From positions 6,399,135 to 6,463,134 of the forward strand of contig OY848920.1 in assembly GCA_963693285.1 (NCBI GenBank): 64,000 nt of DNA. Reading direction: 5' to 3'. A model generated the notes under the pieces. That model did not search any database, was not told the DNA's origin, and saw nothing but the letters and a program-made list of their open reading frames with translations. Below are positions 22,256 to 35,712 of this stretch, piece by piece (within the stretch, counting starts at the first letter, position 1; each line of letters begins with the position of its first letter). This DNA is from Xestospongia muta (taxonomy: Eukaryota; Porifera; Demospongiae; Haplosclerida; Petrosiidae). The translations under genes were made by a program, and so were the position numbers.

Positions 22256-25013
22256 AGACGTTTGAAGAACTAGAGAAGAAGGTAAAAGAGTACGAACAGT
22301 TTAAGTCAATTCAACTGTGGCAGGGTGACACACGAACAGTTCAAAGTGCTCAGAGACGAATGGACTGACCTCTAATTCCAGAAAAAAGTATTATGAAATT
22401 GTGTACAGTTGTATTCATGGGGGCAAGAAGTTCAAATCCAAAGGAGAGGGAAAGCGTGCCTCATCGTAAGTAATTATATTAATATTATTATTGCAGTGTC
22501 TACAGTGCTGGTAAAAAAGCCATACATTAATGTGAAATTAATACGTTTAGGGTCTAGTGTTTACTGTTTAGGGTGTAGGGTCCATGGTATAGTATTAATT
22601 TCACATTAAAATATGGCTTTTTTACCAGCACTGTAGACACTGCCAATTATTATCCATAGATCTAAGATATATTAAACTTTCATTTATGAAGAACTTTTCA
22701 TAAAGGCCTTTGAAGATGGGCAGAGTTTAGTTGTAAAAAAAGTGATTGAAGACCACAGCCACGTTGTTAATAAGGTTAGTGTTATACAATTAACTATGTG
22801 TACATGAAGCTATCACACAATTGTTTAGACATCTCCCTCAACAAAAGGGGGCTTACTGTTTCAGAAAAGAAGGAGGCAGAGAAGTCTATGAGTTTAAAGA
22901 CAAGCAAAAAAATGCTACAGGACAAGCTTGCCCATAAACTCACAGATATTTATAGTATGTCAATGAATTACACATGTCTCTTCTGTACCATTTTATTCAC
23001 TGATAGTTATGACTTTAATTTTAATTTTTAGATACTTGCATTGATGTAGTGATGAACGAGTCAAAAGTTTTGCAGAGCATTTATTTCCAGGATCAAGAAA
23101 GAAAGATATATTTCCTGCATATCCGGAGTTCGTGTGTATTGACATGACCTATAAGTTGCTTGAATTGTGCTTTCCAGTATATATCATACTTGTGGAGGAT
23201 TGGAATGGGCAGAGTGAGATTGCTGTAATTTTTTAATGCCTGAGGAGACAGAAAAATCTATATCTCATATGATGAACTTTTTCAAGAAAGAAAACTCTAA
23301 ATGGGAATCAGTTTGAGTTCTGATGGGAGACAAAGATTTGAATGATAGAGATGTACTAGCTCATGCTTTTCCATCTGCTACCTTTTTCATACCTTTCAAA
23401 GTTTCCGTCATGAAGTAACCATTGAGAAGATGGGTATTACTGCTGGCCAGCGAAATATGTGTTGGGAATTTCTGCAGCACCTGGCATATTCCACATCTGT
23501 GAACAAGTATCAGGAAATCTATTATCACTTCTGGGTTTGTGCATCATCCACTGTTCTGAATACTTCAATAGTAATTGGCACCCAATCAGGCAGCAATGGA
23601 CAATGGCCATGAAGTATAACTCTGGGAATTTCCTCACCACCATAAACAATTAGCTGAAATGTTTGAATACAAAATTGAAGTCTGTCATCTCTAGGTGTAT
23701 CTGACTCCATATGCTTATAACTTTGTGAAAAAGCAGATTGAGCTGAAAGAGAAAGTGAAACTCACCTTAAAACATGATCAAGAGCATTACCAAGTTGATT
23801 CTTGAAGTTTCATCTACAAACTATGCTTGTATGTCATGGATATTCATGAAGCTGCCCTGTAGACATATCTTTGCTGTTCATATGAAACTAGAGATGGACC
23901 TTTATAGTGAAGAGCTCTGTGATGTACATTGGTCTGTTCAATACAATAAGGAAAATCAGCACATATTTCAAAGTGATTGTTCTGCCAATGGGGATTCACC
24001 CTCTGTTACTATTGCTGAACTTCCTGTTCCTAAGAAGCGACCAATGTCTCAGGTAGATTATGAATACTCACATATTGCATATATAATTTGTCTCAGATTA
24101 CATAAACAGAGAAGTTTTGTTATATATCAAAACTGACCACACCCCTTGCTTCCCTAGCACCAGAAATCACTGGATTAGTTTTTACTTCTCAGTGTAATCT
24201 TCTAAGGAAGGTCATATCAGTATGGGAGAGTGGAGAAGAGTTCAACATACAAGGTATTCTCGTTTCATTCTATATGAAGTATAGTATATGTTTGTGTCAT
24301 CTTGTTTTAGATAAGCAAATTCACCTGATTGATACAAATGGTGGTGATAAATGTAGATCAGGTTTGAAATAAAATCTTTTGTAATACTGACTTATAATTA
24401 TTCAGATGATCAGAGTGAGAATCAAAGATTAGATAATTTAGGTTTGCAGCACACATCAGTTATTGAGGATGGGTGTGAATCTAGTACTGTTGAGTTTGAA
24501 GCAGGTAAATATGGACCATACTTGTACAATACAGCATGTACAATGAAAGTAATTACCCAATTTTATTAACTTTTAATTATTAGAAACTTAATAATCATAA
24601 GTCACGACTGTAATTGTTTTGTTTCTAGGTGTCATTGAAAACTACTAGGAAAGAGTGACAACAACAACATTAAAGATTGTATGTTTATCATCATTGTATT
24701 TGTGTGTACTGATGTTACTATGTATATGTAGGGATTAACAATCCCTTGTCCCAGATTTGTTGCACTCAACCCAAATATATCAGATCTTTCTGTTCCTGAA
24801 CTAGATGCAAGAATTCATAAGGAGAATGCTGCTTCTCTCAAAGGTAAAAAATAATAAGTATGTTATAATTCATCACTCGTTGGGTTCATTTGTCTTCATT
24901 AATAGAATTTAATGATCAGTATTACCTACTTTTTATTTCTAGAAATATCCCTTCTCCCACCAATTTGCAAGAGAGGACAACACAAAGGACATATTCATAC
25001 ACTATTTTACTGA
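22256..25013 (+). pseudogene. MULE/ZSWIM1-3-like transposase-derived gene, decayed
   Basis: Pieces line up in the order of ZSWIM1/3-type proteins, which descend from Mutator-like transposases. A FAR1-like N-terminus (TFEELEKKVKEYEQF, then YYEIVYSCIHGGKKFKSKG) ends at a GTAAGT donor at 22466. An exon at 22706-22774 follows, then LTVSEKKEAEKSMSLKTSKK. The DDE-region strand comes next (EFVCIDMTYKLLELCFPVY, LVEDWNGQSEIA, MGDKDLNDRDVLAHAFPSAT). A SWIM-like zinc motif (MSWIFMKLPCRHIFAVH) appears to lack its first cysteine. C-terminal exons follow at 24158-24253, 24312-24360, ~24406-24507 and ~24733-24840, with GT/AG borders. The last reads LLPPICKRGQHKGHIHT and stops at 25011-25013. Stops and shifts in the DDE part indicate decay. 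Confidence 0.65.
22493..22643. mobile_element. 151-bp hairpin MITE
   Basis: Near-perfect inverted arms of about 50 bp (gcagtgtctacagtgctggt at the left, accagcactgtagacactgc at the right) with a short spacer containing gtttaggg twice. It lies in an intron of the ZSWIM-like gene, just after the 22465 exon end. Confidence 0.8.
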
Positions 25014-28000
25014 ATATAAATGTATAAGTACGAATGATCAAACAGGATCTAGAACTAATGCATCTTGTGGACGTGGAACTAATGTAGGAAATCATGAGTG
25101 TGGAACTAGCACAACTAACAAGTCTCAATCACGCAACTCATCTCCAAGTAAGACATATACATGTACTATTTTACTGAATATTAATATATAGGTACTAATG
25201 GTCGAACCGGATCTAGAACTAATGCATCTCATGGACATAGAACTAGTGTAGGAACTTGTGGGTCTGAAACTAGTGCAACTGACAAGTCTCAATCACGTAA
25301 CTCATCTCCAAGTAAGACATATACATGTACTATTTTACTGAATATTAATATATAAGTACAAATGGTTGTAAAGGATCTAGAACTAATGCATCTCATAGGC
25401 ATGGAACTAGTATAGAAACTCGTGGGTATGGACTTAGTGCAACTGACAAATCTCAATCACACACCTCATCCCAAGTAAGACATATACATGTACAATTTTA
25501 CTGAATATTAATATATAGGTACTAATGGTTGAACAGGATCTAGAACTAATGCATCTCATGGGCGTGGAACTAGTGTAGGAACTCATGAGTGTGAAACTAG
25601 TGCAATTGACAAGTCTCAATCACGTAACTCATCTCCAAGTAAGACATATACATGTACTATTTTACTGAATATTAATATAAGGTACTAATGGTTGAACAGG
25701 ATCTAGAACTAATGCATCTCATGGGTGTGGAACTAGTATAGAAACTCGTGGGCATGAAATTAGTGCAACTGACAAGTTTCAATCACGCAACTCATCTCCA
25801 AGTAAGACATATACATGTACTATTTTACTGAATATTAATATATAGGTACTAATGGTTGAAGAGGATCTAGAACTAATGCATCTCATGGGCGTGGAACTAG
25901 TGTAGGAACTCATGAGTGTGAAACTAGTGCAACTTGACAAGTCTCAATCACACAACTCATCTCCAAGTAAGACATATACATGTACAATTTTACTGAATAT
26001 TAATATATAGGTACTAATAGTTGAAGAGGATCTAGAACTAATGCATCTCATGGGCGTGGAACTAGTGTAGGAACTCATGAGTGTGAAACTAGTGCAACTT
26101 GACAAGTCTCAATCACACAACTCATCTCCAAGTAAGACATATACATGTACTATTTTACTGAATATTACTACTGGTTGAACAGGATCTAGAACTAATGCAT
26201 CTCATTAGCGTGGAACTAGTGTAGGAACTCATAGGCATGAAACTAGTGCAATTGACAAGTCTCAATCACGTAACTCATCTTCAAGTAAGACATATACATG
26301 TACTATTTTACTGAATATTAATATAAGGTACTAATGGTTGAACAGGATCTAGAACTAATGCATCTCATGGGCATGGAACTAGTGTAAGAACTCATAGGCG
26401 TGAAACTAGTCCAACTGACAAGTCTCAATCACGTAACTCATCTCCAAGTAAGACATATACATGTACTATTTTACTGAATATTAATATATAGGTACTAATG
26501 GTTGAAGAGGATCTAGAACTAATGCATCTCATGGGCGTGGAACTAGTGTAGGAACTCATGAGTGTGAAACTAGTGCAACTTGACAAGTCTCAATCACACA
26601 ACTCATCTCCAAGTAAGACATATACATGTACAATTTTACTGAATATTAATATATAGGTACTAATAGTTGAAGAGGATCTAGAACTAATGCATCTCATGGG
26701 CGTGGAACTAGTGTAGGAACTCATGAGTGTGAAACTAGTGCAACTTGACAAGTCTCAATCACACAACTCATCTCCAAGTAAGACATATACATGTACTATT
26801 TTACTGAATATTACTACTGGTTGAACAGGATCTAGAACTAATGCATCTCATTAGCGTGGAACTAGTGTAGGAACTCATAGGCATGAAACTAGTGCAATTG
26901 ACAAGTCTCAATCACGTAACTCATCTTCAAGTAAGACATATACATGTACTATTTTACTGAATATTAATATAAGGTACTAATGGTTGAACAGGATCTAGAA
27001 CTAATGCATCTCATGGGCGTGGAACTAGTATAGAAACTCATGGGCGTGAAAATAGTGCAACTGACAAGTCTCAATCACGTAACTCATCTCAAAGTAAGAC
27101 ATATACATGTACTATTTTACTGAATATTACTACTGGTTGAACAGGATCTAGAACTAATGCATCTCATTGGCGTGGAACTAGTGTAGGAACTCATAGGCAT
27201 GAAACTAGTGCAATTGACAAGTCTCAATCACGTAACTCATCTCCAAGTAAGACATATACATGTACTATTTTACTGAATATTAATATAAGGTACTAATGGT
27301 TGAACAGGATCTAGAACTAATGCATCTCATGGGCATGGAACTAGTATAGAAACTCGTGGGCATGAAATTAGTGCAACTGACAAGTTTCAATCACGCAACT
27401 CATCTCCAAGTAAGACATATACATGTACTATTTTACTGAATATTACTACTGGTTGAACAGGATCTAGAACTAATGCATCTCGTGGGGGTGGAACTAGTGT
27501 AGCAACTCATAGGCGTGAAACTAGTGCAACTGACAAGTCTCAATCACGTAACTCATCTTCAAGTAAGACATATACATGTACTATTTTACTGAATATTAAT
27601 ATAAGGTACTAATGGTTGAACAGGATCTAGAACTAATGCATCTCATGGGCATGGAACTAGTATAGAAACTCGTGGGCATGAAATTAGTGCAACTGACAAG
27701 TTTCAATCACGCAACTCATCTCCAAGTAAGACATATACATGTACTATTTTACTGAATATTACTACTGGTTGAACAGGATCTAGAACTAATGCATCTCATG
27801 GGCGTGGAACTAGTGTAAGAACTCATAGGCGTGAAACTAGTCCAACTGACAAGTCTCAATCACGTAACTCATCTCCAAGTAAGACATATACATGTACTAT
27901 TTTACTGAATATTAATATATAGGTACTAATGGTTGAAGAGGATCTAGAACTAATGCATCTCATGGGCGTGGAACTAGTGTAGGAACTCATGAGTGTGAAA

Positions 28001-31000
28001 CTAGTGCAACTTGACAAGTCTCAATCACACAACTCATCTCCAAGTAAGACATATACATGTACAATTTTACTGAATATTAATATATAGGTACTAATAGTTG
28101 AAGAGGATCTAGAACTAATGCATCTCATGGGCGTGGAACTAGTGTAGGAACTCATGAGTGTGAAACTAGTGCAACTTGACAAGTCTCAATCACACAACTC
28201 ATCTCCAAGTAAGACATATACATGTACTATTTTACTGAATATTACTACTGCTTGAACAGGATCTAGAACTAATGCATCTCATTAGCGTGGAACTAGTGTA
28301 GGAACTCATAGGCATGAAACTAGTGCAATTGACAAGTCTCAATCACGTATCTCATCTCCAAGTAAGACATATACATGTACTATTTTACTGAATATTAATA
28401 TAAGGTACTAATGGTTGAACAGGATCTAGAACTAATGCATCTCATGGGCATGGAACTAGTATAGAAACTCGTGGGCATGAAATTAGTGCAACTGACAAGT
28501 TTCAATCACGTAACTCATCTCCAAGTAAGACATATACATGTACTATTTTACTGAATATTACTACTGGTTGAACAGGATCTAGAACTAATGCATCTCGTGG
28601 GGGTGGAACTAGTGTAGCAACTCATAGGCGTGAAACTAGTGCAACTGACAAGTCTCAATCACGTAACTCATCTTCAAGTAAGACATATACATGTACTATT
28701 TTACTGAATATTAATATAAGGTACTAATGGTTGAACAGGATCTAGAACTAATGCATCTCATGGGCATGGAACTAGTATAGAAACTCGTGGGCATGAAATT
28801 AGTGCAACTGACAATTTTCAATCACGCAACTCATCTCCAAGTAAGACATATACATGTACTATTTTACTGAATATTACTACTGGTTGAACAGGATCTAGAA
28901 CTAATGCATCTCATGGGCGTGGAACTAGTGTAAGAACTCATAGGCGTGAAACTAGTCCAACTGACAAGTCTCAATCACGTAACTCATCTCCAAGTAAGAC
29001 ATATACATGTACTATTTTACTGAATATTAATATAAGGTACTAATGGTTGAACAGGATCTAGATCTAATGCATCTCATAGGCATGGAACTAGTATAGAAAC
29101 TCGTGGGCATGAAATTAGTGCAACTGACAAGTTTCAATCACGCAACTCATCTCCAAGTAAGACATATACATGGACTATTTTACTTAATATTACTACTGGT
29201 TGAACAGGATCTAGAACTAATGCATCTCATGGGCGTGGAACTAGTGTAGGAACTCATAGGCATGAAACTAGTGCAACTGACAAGTCTCAATCACGTAAGT
29301 CATCTCCAAGTAAAACATATACATGTACTATTTTACTGAATATTAATATAAGGTACTAATGGTTGAACAGGATCTAGAACTAATGCATCTCATCGGCATG
29401 GAACTAGTATAGAAACTCGTGGGCGTGAAATTAGTGCAACTGACAAGTTTCAATCACGCAACTCATCTCCAAGTAAGACATATACATGTACTATTTTACT
29501 GAATATTAATGCATAGTTACTAATGGTTGAACAGGATCTAGAACTAATACATCTCATGGACATGAAATTAGTGTAGGAACTTGTGGGCGTGAAACTAGTG
29601 CAACTGACAAGTCTCAATCACGCAACTCATCTCCAAGTAAGACATATACATGTACTATTTTACTGAATATTAATGCATAGTTACTAATAGTTGAACAGGA
29701 TCTAGAACTAACATATCTCATGGACATGAAACTAGTGTAGGAACTCATAAGGGTGAAACTAGTGCAACTGACATGTCTCAATCACATAACTCATCTCCAA
29801 GTAAGACATATACATGTACTATTTTACTGAATATTAATATATAAGTACTAATGGATGAAAAGGATCTAGAACTAATGCATCTCATGGACATGGAACTGGT
29901 GTAGGAAATTGTGGGCGTGAAACTAGTCCAACTGACAAGTCTCAATCACGTAACTCATCTTCAAGTAAGACATATACATGTACTATTTTGCTGAATATTA
30001 CTACTGGTTGAACAGGATCTAAAACTAATGCATCTCATGGGCGTGGAACTAGTGTAGGAACTCATAGGCGTGAAACTAGTGCAACTGACAAGTCTCAATC
30101 ACGCAACTCATCTCCAAGTAAGACATATACATGTACTATTTTACTGAATATTAATGCATAGTTACTAATGGTTGAACAGGATCTAGAACTAATACATCTC
30201 ATGGACATGAAATTAGTGTAGAAACTTGTGGGCGTGAAACTAGTGCAACTGACAAGTCTCAATCACGTAACTCATCTCCAAGTAAGACATATACATGTAC
30301 TATTTTACTGAATATTAATATAAGGTACTAATGGTTGAACAGGATCTAGATCTAATGCATCTCATAGGCATGGAACTAGTATAGAAACTCGTGGGCATGA
30401 AATTAGTGCAACTGACAAGTTTCAATCACGCAACTCATCTTCAAGTAAGACATATACATGTACTATTTTACTGAATATTACTACTGGTTGAACAGGATCT
30501 AAAACTAATGCATCTCATGGGCGTGGAACTAGTGTAGGAACTCATAGGCGTGAAACTAGTGCAACTGACAAGTCTCAATCACGTAACTCATCTCCAAGTA
30601 AGACATATACATGTACTATTTTACTGAATATTAATACAAAGGTACTAATGGTTGAAAAGGATTTAGAACTAATCCATCTCATGAACGTGGAACCAGCGCA
30701 GGAACTTGTGGGTGTGAAACTAGTGCAACTGACAAGTCTCAATCACACACCTTATCCCAAGTAAGACATATACATGTACTATTTTACTGAATATTAATAT
30801 ATAAGTACTAATGGTTGAACAGGATCTAGAACTAATGCATCTCATGGACATGGAACTGGTGTAGGAAATTGTGGGCGTGGAACTAGTACAACTGACAAGT
30901 CTCAATCACACAACTCATCTCCAAGTAAGACATATACATGTACTATTTTACTGAATATTACTACTGCTTGAACAGGATCTAGAACTAATGCATCTCATTG

Positions 31001-34000
31001 GCGTGGAACTAGTGTAGGAACTCATAGGCATGAAACTAGTGCAATTGACAAGTCTCAATCACGTAACTCATCTCCAAGTAAGACATATACATGTACTATT
31101 TTACTGAATATTAATATAAGGTACTAATGGTTGAACAGGATCTAGAACTAATGCATCTCATGGGCATGGAACTAGTATAGAAACTCGTGGGCATGAAATT
31201 AGTGCAACTGACAAGTTTCAATCACGCAACTCATCTCCAAGTAAGACATATACATGTACAATTTTACTGAATATTAATATATAGGTACTAATGGTTAAAG
31301 AGGATCTAGAACTAATGCATCTCATGGGCGTGGAACTAGTGTAGGAACTCATGAGTGTGAAACTAGTGCAACTTGACAAGTCTCAATCACACAACTCATC
31401 TCCAAGTAAGACATATACATGTACAATTTTACTGAATATTAATATATAGGTACTAATAGTTGAAGAGGATCTAGAACTAATGCATCTCATGGGCGTGGAA
31501 CTAGTGTAGGAACTCATGAGTGTGAAACTAGTGCAACTTGACAAGTCTCAATCACACAACTCATCTCCAAGTAAGACATATACATGTACTATTTTACTGA
31601 ATATTACTACTGGTTGAACAGGATCTAGAACTAATGCATCTCATTGGCGTGGAACTAGTGTAGGAACTCATAGGCATGAAACTAGTGCAATTGACAAGTC
31701 TCAATCACGTAACTCATCTCCAAGTAAGACATATACATGTACTATTTTACTGAATATTAATATAAGGTACTAATGGTTGAACAGGATCTAGAACTAATGC
31801 ATCTCATGGGCATGGAACTAGTATAGAAACTCGTGGGCATGAAATTAGTGCAACTGACAAGTTTCAATCACGCAACTCATCTCCAAGTAAGACATATACA
31901 TGTACTATTTTACTGAATATTACTACTGGTTGAACAGGATCTAGAACTAATGCATCTCATGGACGTGGAACTAGTGTAAGAACTCATAGGCGTGAAACTA
32001 GTGCAACTGACAAGTCTCAATCACGTAACTCATCTCCAAGTAAGACATATACATGTACTATTTTACTGAATATTAATATAAGGTACTAATGGTTGAACAG
32101 GATCTAGATCTAATGCATCTCATGGGCATGGAACTAGTATAGAAACTCGTGGGTGTGAAATTAGTGCAACTGACAAGTTTCAATCACGCAACTCATCTCC
32201 AAGTAAGACATATACATGTACTATTTTACTGAATATTACTACTGGTTGAACAGGATCTAGAACTAATGCATCTCATGGGCGTGGAACTAGTGTAGGAACT
32301 CATAGGCATGAAACTAGTGCAACTGACAAGTCTCAATCACGTAAGTCATCTCCAAGTAAAACATATACATGTACTATTTTACTGAATATTAATATAAGGT
32401 ACTAATGGTTGAACAGGATCTAGAACTAATGCATCTCATGGGCATGGAACTAGTATAGAAACTCGTGGGTGTGAAATTAATGCAACTGACAAGTTTCAAT
32501 CACGCAACTCATCTCCAAGTAAGACATATACATGTACAATTTTACTGAATATTAATATATAGGTACTAATAGTTGAAGAGGATCTAGAACTAATGCATCT
32601 CATGGGCGTGGAACTAGTGTAGGAACTCATGAGTGTGAAACTAGTGCAACTTGACAAGTCTCAATCACACAACTCATCTCCAAGTAAGACATATACATGT
32701 ACTATTTTACTGAATATTACTACTGGTTGAACAGGATCTAGAACTAATGCATCTCATTAGCGTGGAACTAGTGTAGGAACTCATAGGCATGAAACTAGTG
32801 CAATTGACAAGTCTCAATCACGTAACTCATCTCCAAGTAAGACATATACATGTACTATTTTACTGAATATTAATATAAGGTACTAATGGTTGAACAGGAT
32901 CTAGAACTAATGCATCTCATGGGCATGGAACTAGTATAGAAACTCGTGGGCATGAAATTAGTGCAACTGACAAGTTTCAATCACGCAACTCATCTCCAAG
33001 TAAGACATATACATGTACTATTTTACTGAATATTACTACTGGTTGAACAGGATCTAGAACTAATGCATCTCGTGGGGGTGGAACTAGTGTAGCAACTCAT
33101 AGGCGTGAAACTAGTGCAACTGACAAGTCTCAATCACGTAACTCATCTTCAAGTAAGACATATACATGTACTATTTTACTGAATATTAATATAAGGTACT
33201 AATGGTTGAACAGGATCTAGAACTAATGCATCTCATGGGTGTGGAACTAGTATAGAAACTCGTGGGTGTGAAATTAGTGCAACTGACAAGTTTCAATCAC
33301 GCAACTCATCTCCGAGTAAGACATTTACATGTACTATTTTACTGAATATTACTAATGGTTGAACAGGATCAAGAATTAATGCATCTCATGGGCGTGGAAC
33401 TAGTGTAGGAACTCATAGGCGTGAAACTAGTGCAACTGACAAGTCTCAATCACGTAACTCATCTCCAAATAAGACATATACATGTACTATTTTACTGAAT
33501 ATTAATATAAGGTACTAATGGTTGAACAGGATCTAGAACTAATGCATCTCATCGGCATGGAACTAGTATAGAAACTCGTGGGCGTGAAACTAGTGCAACT
33601 GACAAGTCTCAATCACGCAACTCATCTCCAAGTAAGACATATACATGTACTATTTTACTGAATATTAATGCATAGTTACTAATAGTTGAACAGGATCTAG
33701 AACTAACATATCTCATGGACATGAAACTAGTGTAGGAACTCATAAGGGTGAAACTAGTGCAACTGACATGTCTCAATCACATAACTCATCTCCAAGTAAG
33801 ACATATACATGTACTATTTTACTGAATATTAATATATAAGTACTAATGGATGAAAAGGATCTAGAACTAATGCATCTCATGGACATGGAACTGGTGTAGG
33901 AAATTGTGGGCGTGAAACTAGTCCAACTGACAAGTCTCAATCACGTAACTCATCTTCAAGTAAGACATATACATGTACTATTTTGCTGAATATTACTACT

Positions 34001-35322
34001 GGTTGAACAGGATCTAAAACTAATGCATCTCATGGGCGTGGAACTAGTGTAGGAACTCATAGGCGTGAAACTAGTGCAACTGACAAGTCTCAATCACGCA
34101 ACTCATCTCCAAGTAAGACATATACATGTACTATTTTACTGAATATTAATGCATAGTTACTAATGGTTGAACAGGATCTAGAACTAATACATCTCATGGA
34201 CATGAAATTAGTGTAGGAACTTGTGGGCGTGAAACTAGTGCAACTGACATGTGTCAATCACACACCTTATCCCAAGTAAGACATATACATGTACTATTTT
34301 ACTGAATATTAATATATAAGTACTAATGGTTGAACAGGATCTAGAACTAATGCATCTCATGGACATGGAACTGGTGTAGGAAATTGTGGGCGTGGAACTA
34401 GTGCAACTGACAAGTCTCAATCACACAACTCATCTCCAAGTAAGACATATACATGTACTATTTTACTGAATATTAATATAAGGTACTAATGGTTGAACAG
34501 GATCTAGATCTAATGCATCTCATAGGCATGGAACTAGTATAGAAACTCGTGGGCATGAAATTAGTGCAACTGACAAGTTTCAATCACGCAACTCATCTCC
34601 AAGTAAGACATATACATGTACTATTTTACTGAATATTACTACTGCTTGAACAGGATCTAGAACTAATGCATCTCATGGGCGTGGAACTAGTGTAGGAACT
34701 CATAGGCATGAAACTAGTGCAACTGACAAGTCTCAATCACGTAACTCATCTCCAAGTAAGACATATACATGTACTATTTTACTGAATATTAATATAAGGT
34801 ACTAATGGTTGAACAGGATCTAGAACTAACACATCTCATGGACATGGAACTAGTATAGAAACTCGTGGGCATGAAATTAGTGCAACTGACAAGTTTCAAT
34901 CACGCAACTCATCTCCAAGTAAGACATATACATGTACTATTTTACTGAATATTACTACTGGTTGAACAGGATCTAGAACTAATGCATCTCATGGGCGTGG
35001 AACTAGTGTAGCAACTCATAGGCGTGAAACTAGTCCAACTGACAAGTCTCAATCACGTAACTCATCTTCAAGTAAGACATATACATGTACTATTTTACTG
35101 AATATTAATATAAGGTACTAATGGTTGAACAGGATCTAGAACTAATGCATCTCATGGGCATGGAACTAGTATAGAAACTCGTGGGTGTGAAATTAGTGCA
35201 ACTTACAAGTTTCAATCACGCAACTCATCTCCGAGTAAGACATTTACATGTACTATTTTACTGAATATTACTAATGGTTGAACAGGATCAAGAATTAATG
35301 CATCTCATGGGCGTGGACGTGG
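25014..35322 (+). repeat. Tandem array of ~153-165-bp exon-intron-like monomers (direct block)
   Basis: About 63 monomers. Each has a 120-base segment (from gtactaatggt to ctcatctccaa) followed by gtaagacatatacatgtact...tatatag, a 44-base stretch with intron-like GTAAG/TAG borders. In the first two units the 120-base part is open, encoding a Ser/Thr/Asn/Arg-rich stretch (TGSRTNASHGHRTSVGTCG, then TDKSQSRNSSPS). Later units have CGA changed to TGA, or an extra T (acttgacaag), so they cannot be translated. Two monomer classes alternate, one with tattaatata(t)ag and one with the shorter tattactactgg. The array begins inside the last exon of the ZSWIM-like gene, whose end is homologous to the intron-like part. 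Confidence 0.95.
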
Positions 35323-35582
35323 ACTTGTTGGACATCAGCGATAATCCTCAGATCACTTCAGCCAGTACCAGTTTAATTGCTAAACTAATAAATACAACTA
35401 AATCATTAACAGAACTACGTCTCCTTGATACTTCACTGAACAATGACAATATCAAGTCTATGTGTACTGAACTCATTAAAAATACTACAATACAAGAACT
35501 ACACTTATCTGAACAACATGAAGAATATTGTAAGAAATTAGACAGTTATCAAGTTATTAAAAACAGACTTAAGTTCTGGTAG
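35274..35582 (+). pseudogene. Leucine-rich-repeat gene end, fused to array sequence
   Basis: The 102-codon frame begins with about 16 codons of array sequence (MVEQDQELMHLMGVDVD). It continues as LDISDNPQITSASTSLIAKL, SLTELRLLDTSLNNDNIKSM and TTIQELHLSEQHEE, ending KNRLKFW and TAG. This is one to two leucine-rich repeats plus the usual C-terminus of NLR-type LRR regions in sponges; that family link is from memory of the pattern. No NACHT or upstream LRR is present. It is most likely a captured 3-prime gene fragment; whether the chimeric frame is expressed is unknown. Confidence 0.6.
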
Positions 35583-35712
35583 CTTTAAGTAGTTTGTTCT
35601 ATACATTTACTTTCAATTTAGTTTAAGTTTCTGTTGATGTCTTTTAGTATCAATGTCTTCATAAAGTGCAAACAAAGCAGTTTTCCTTGTGTACATGTAA
35701 AGATATTAGATT

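Noticed and set aside
22546..22590. Telomere repeat (TTTAGGG)
   Set aside because: Only two or three spaced copies inside a MITE core, no tandem run.
23430..23710. Overlapping frames on both strands
   Set aside because: They lie in the decayed transposase-like region; only the plus DDE/ZSWIM reading shows family motifs.
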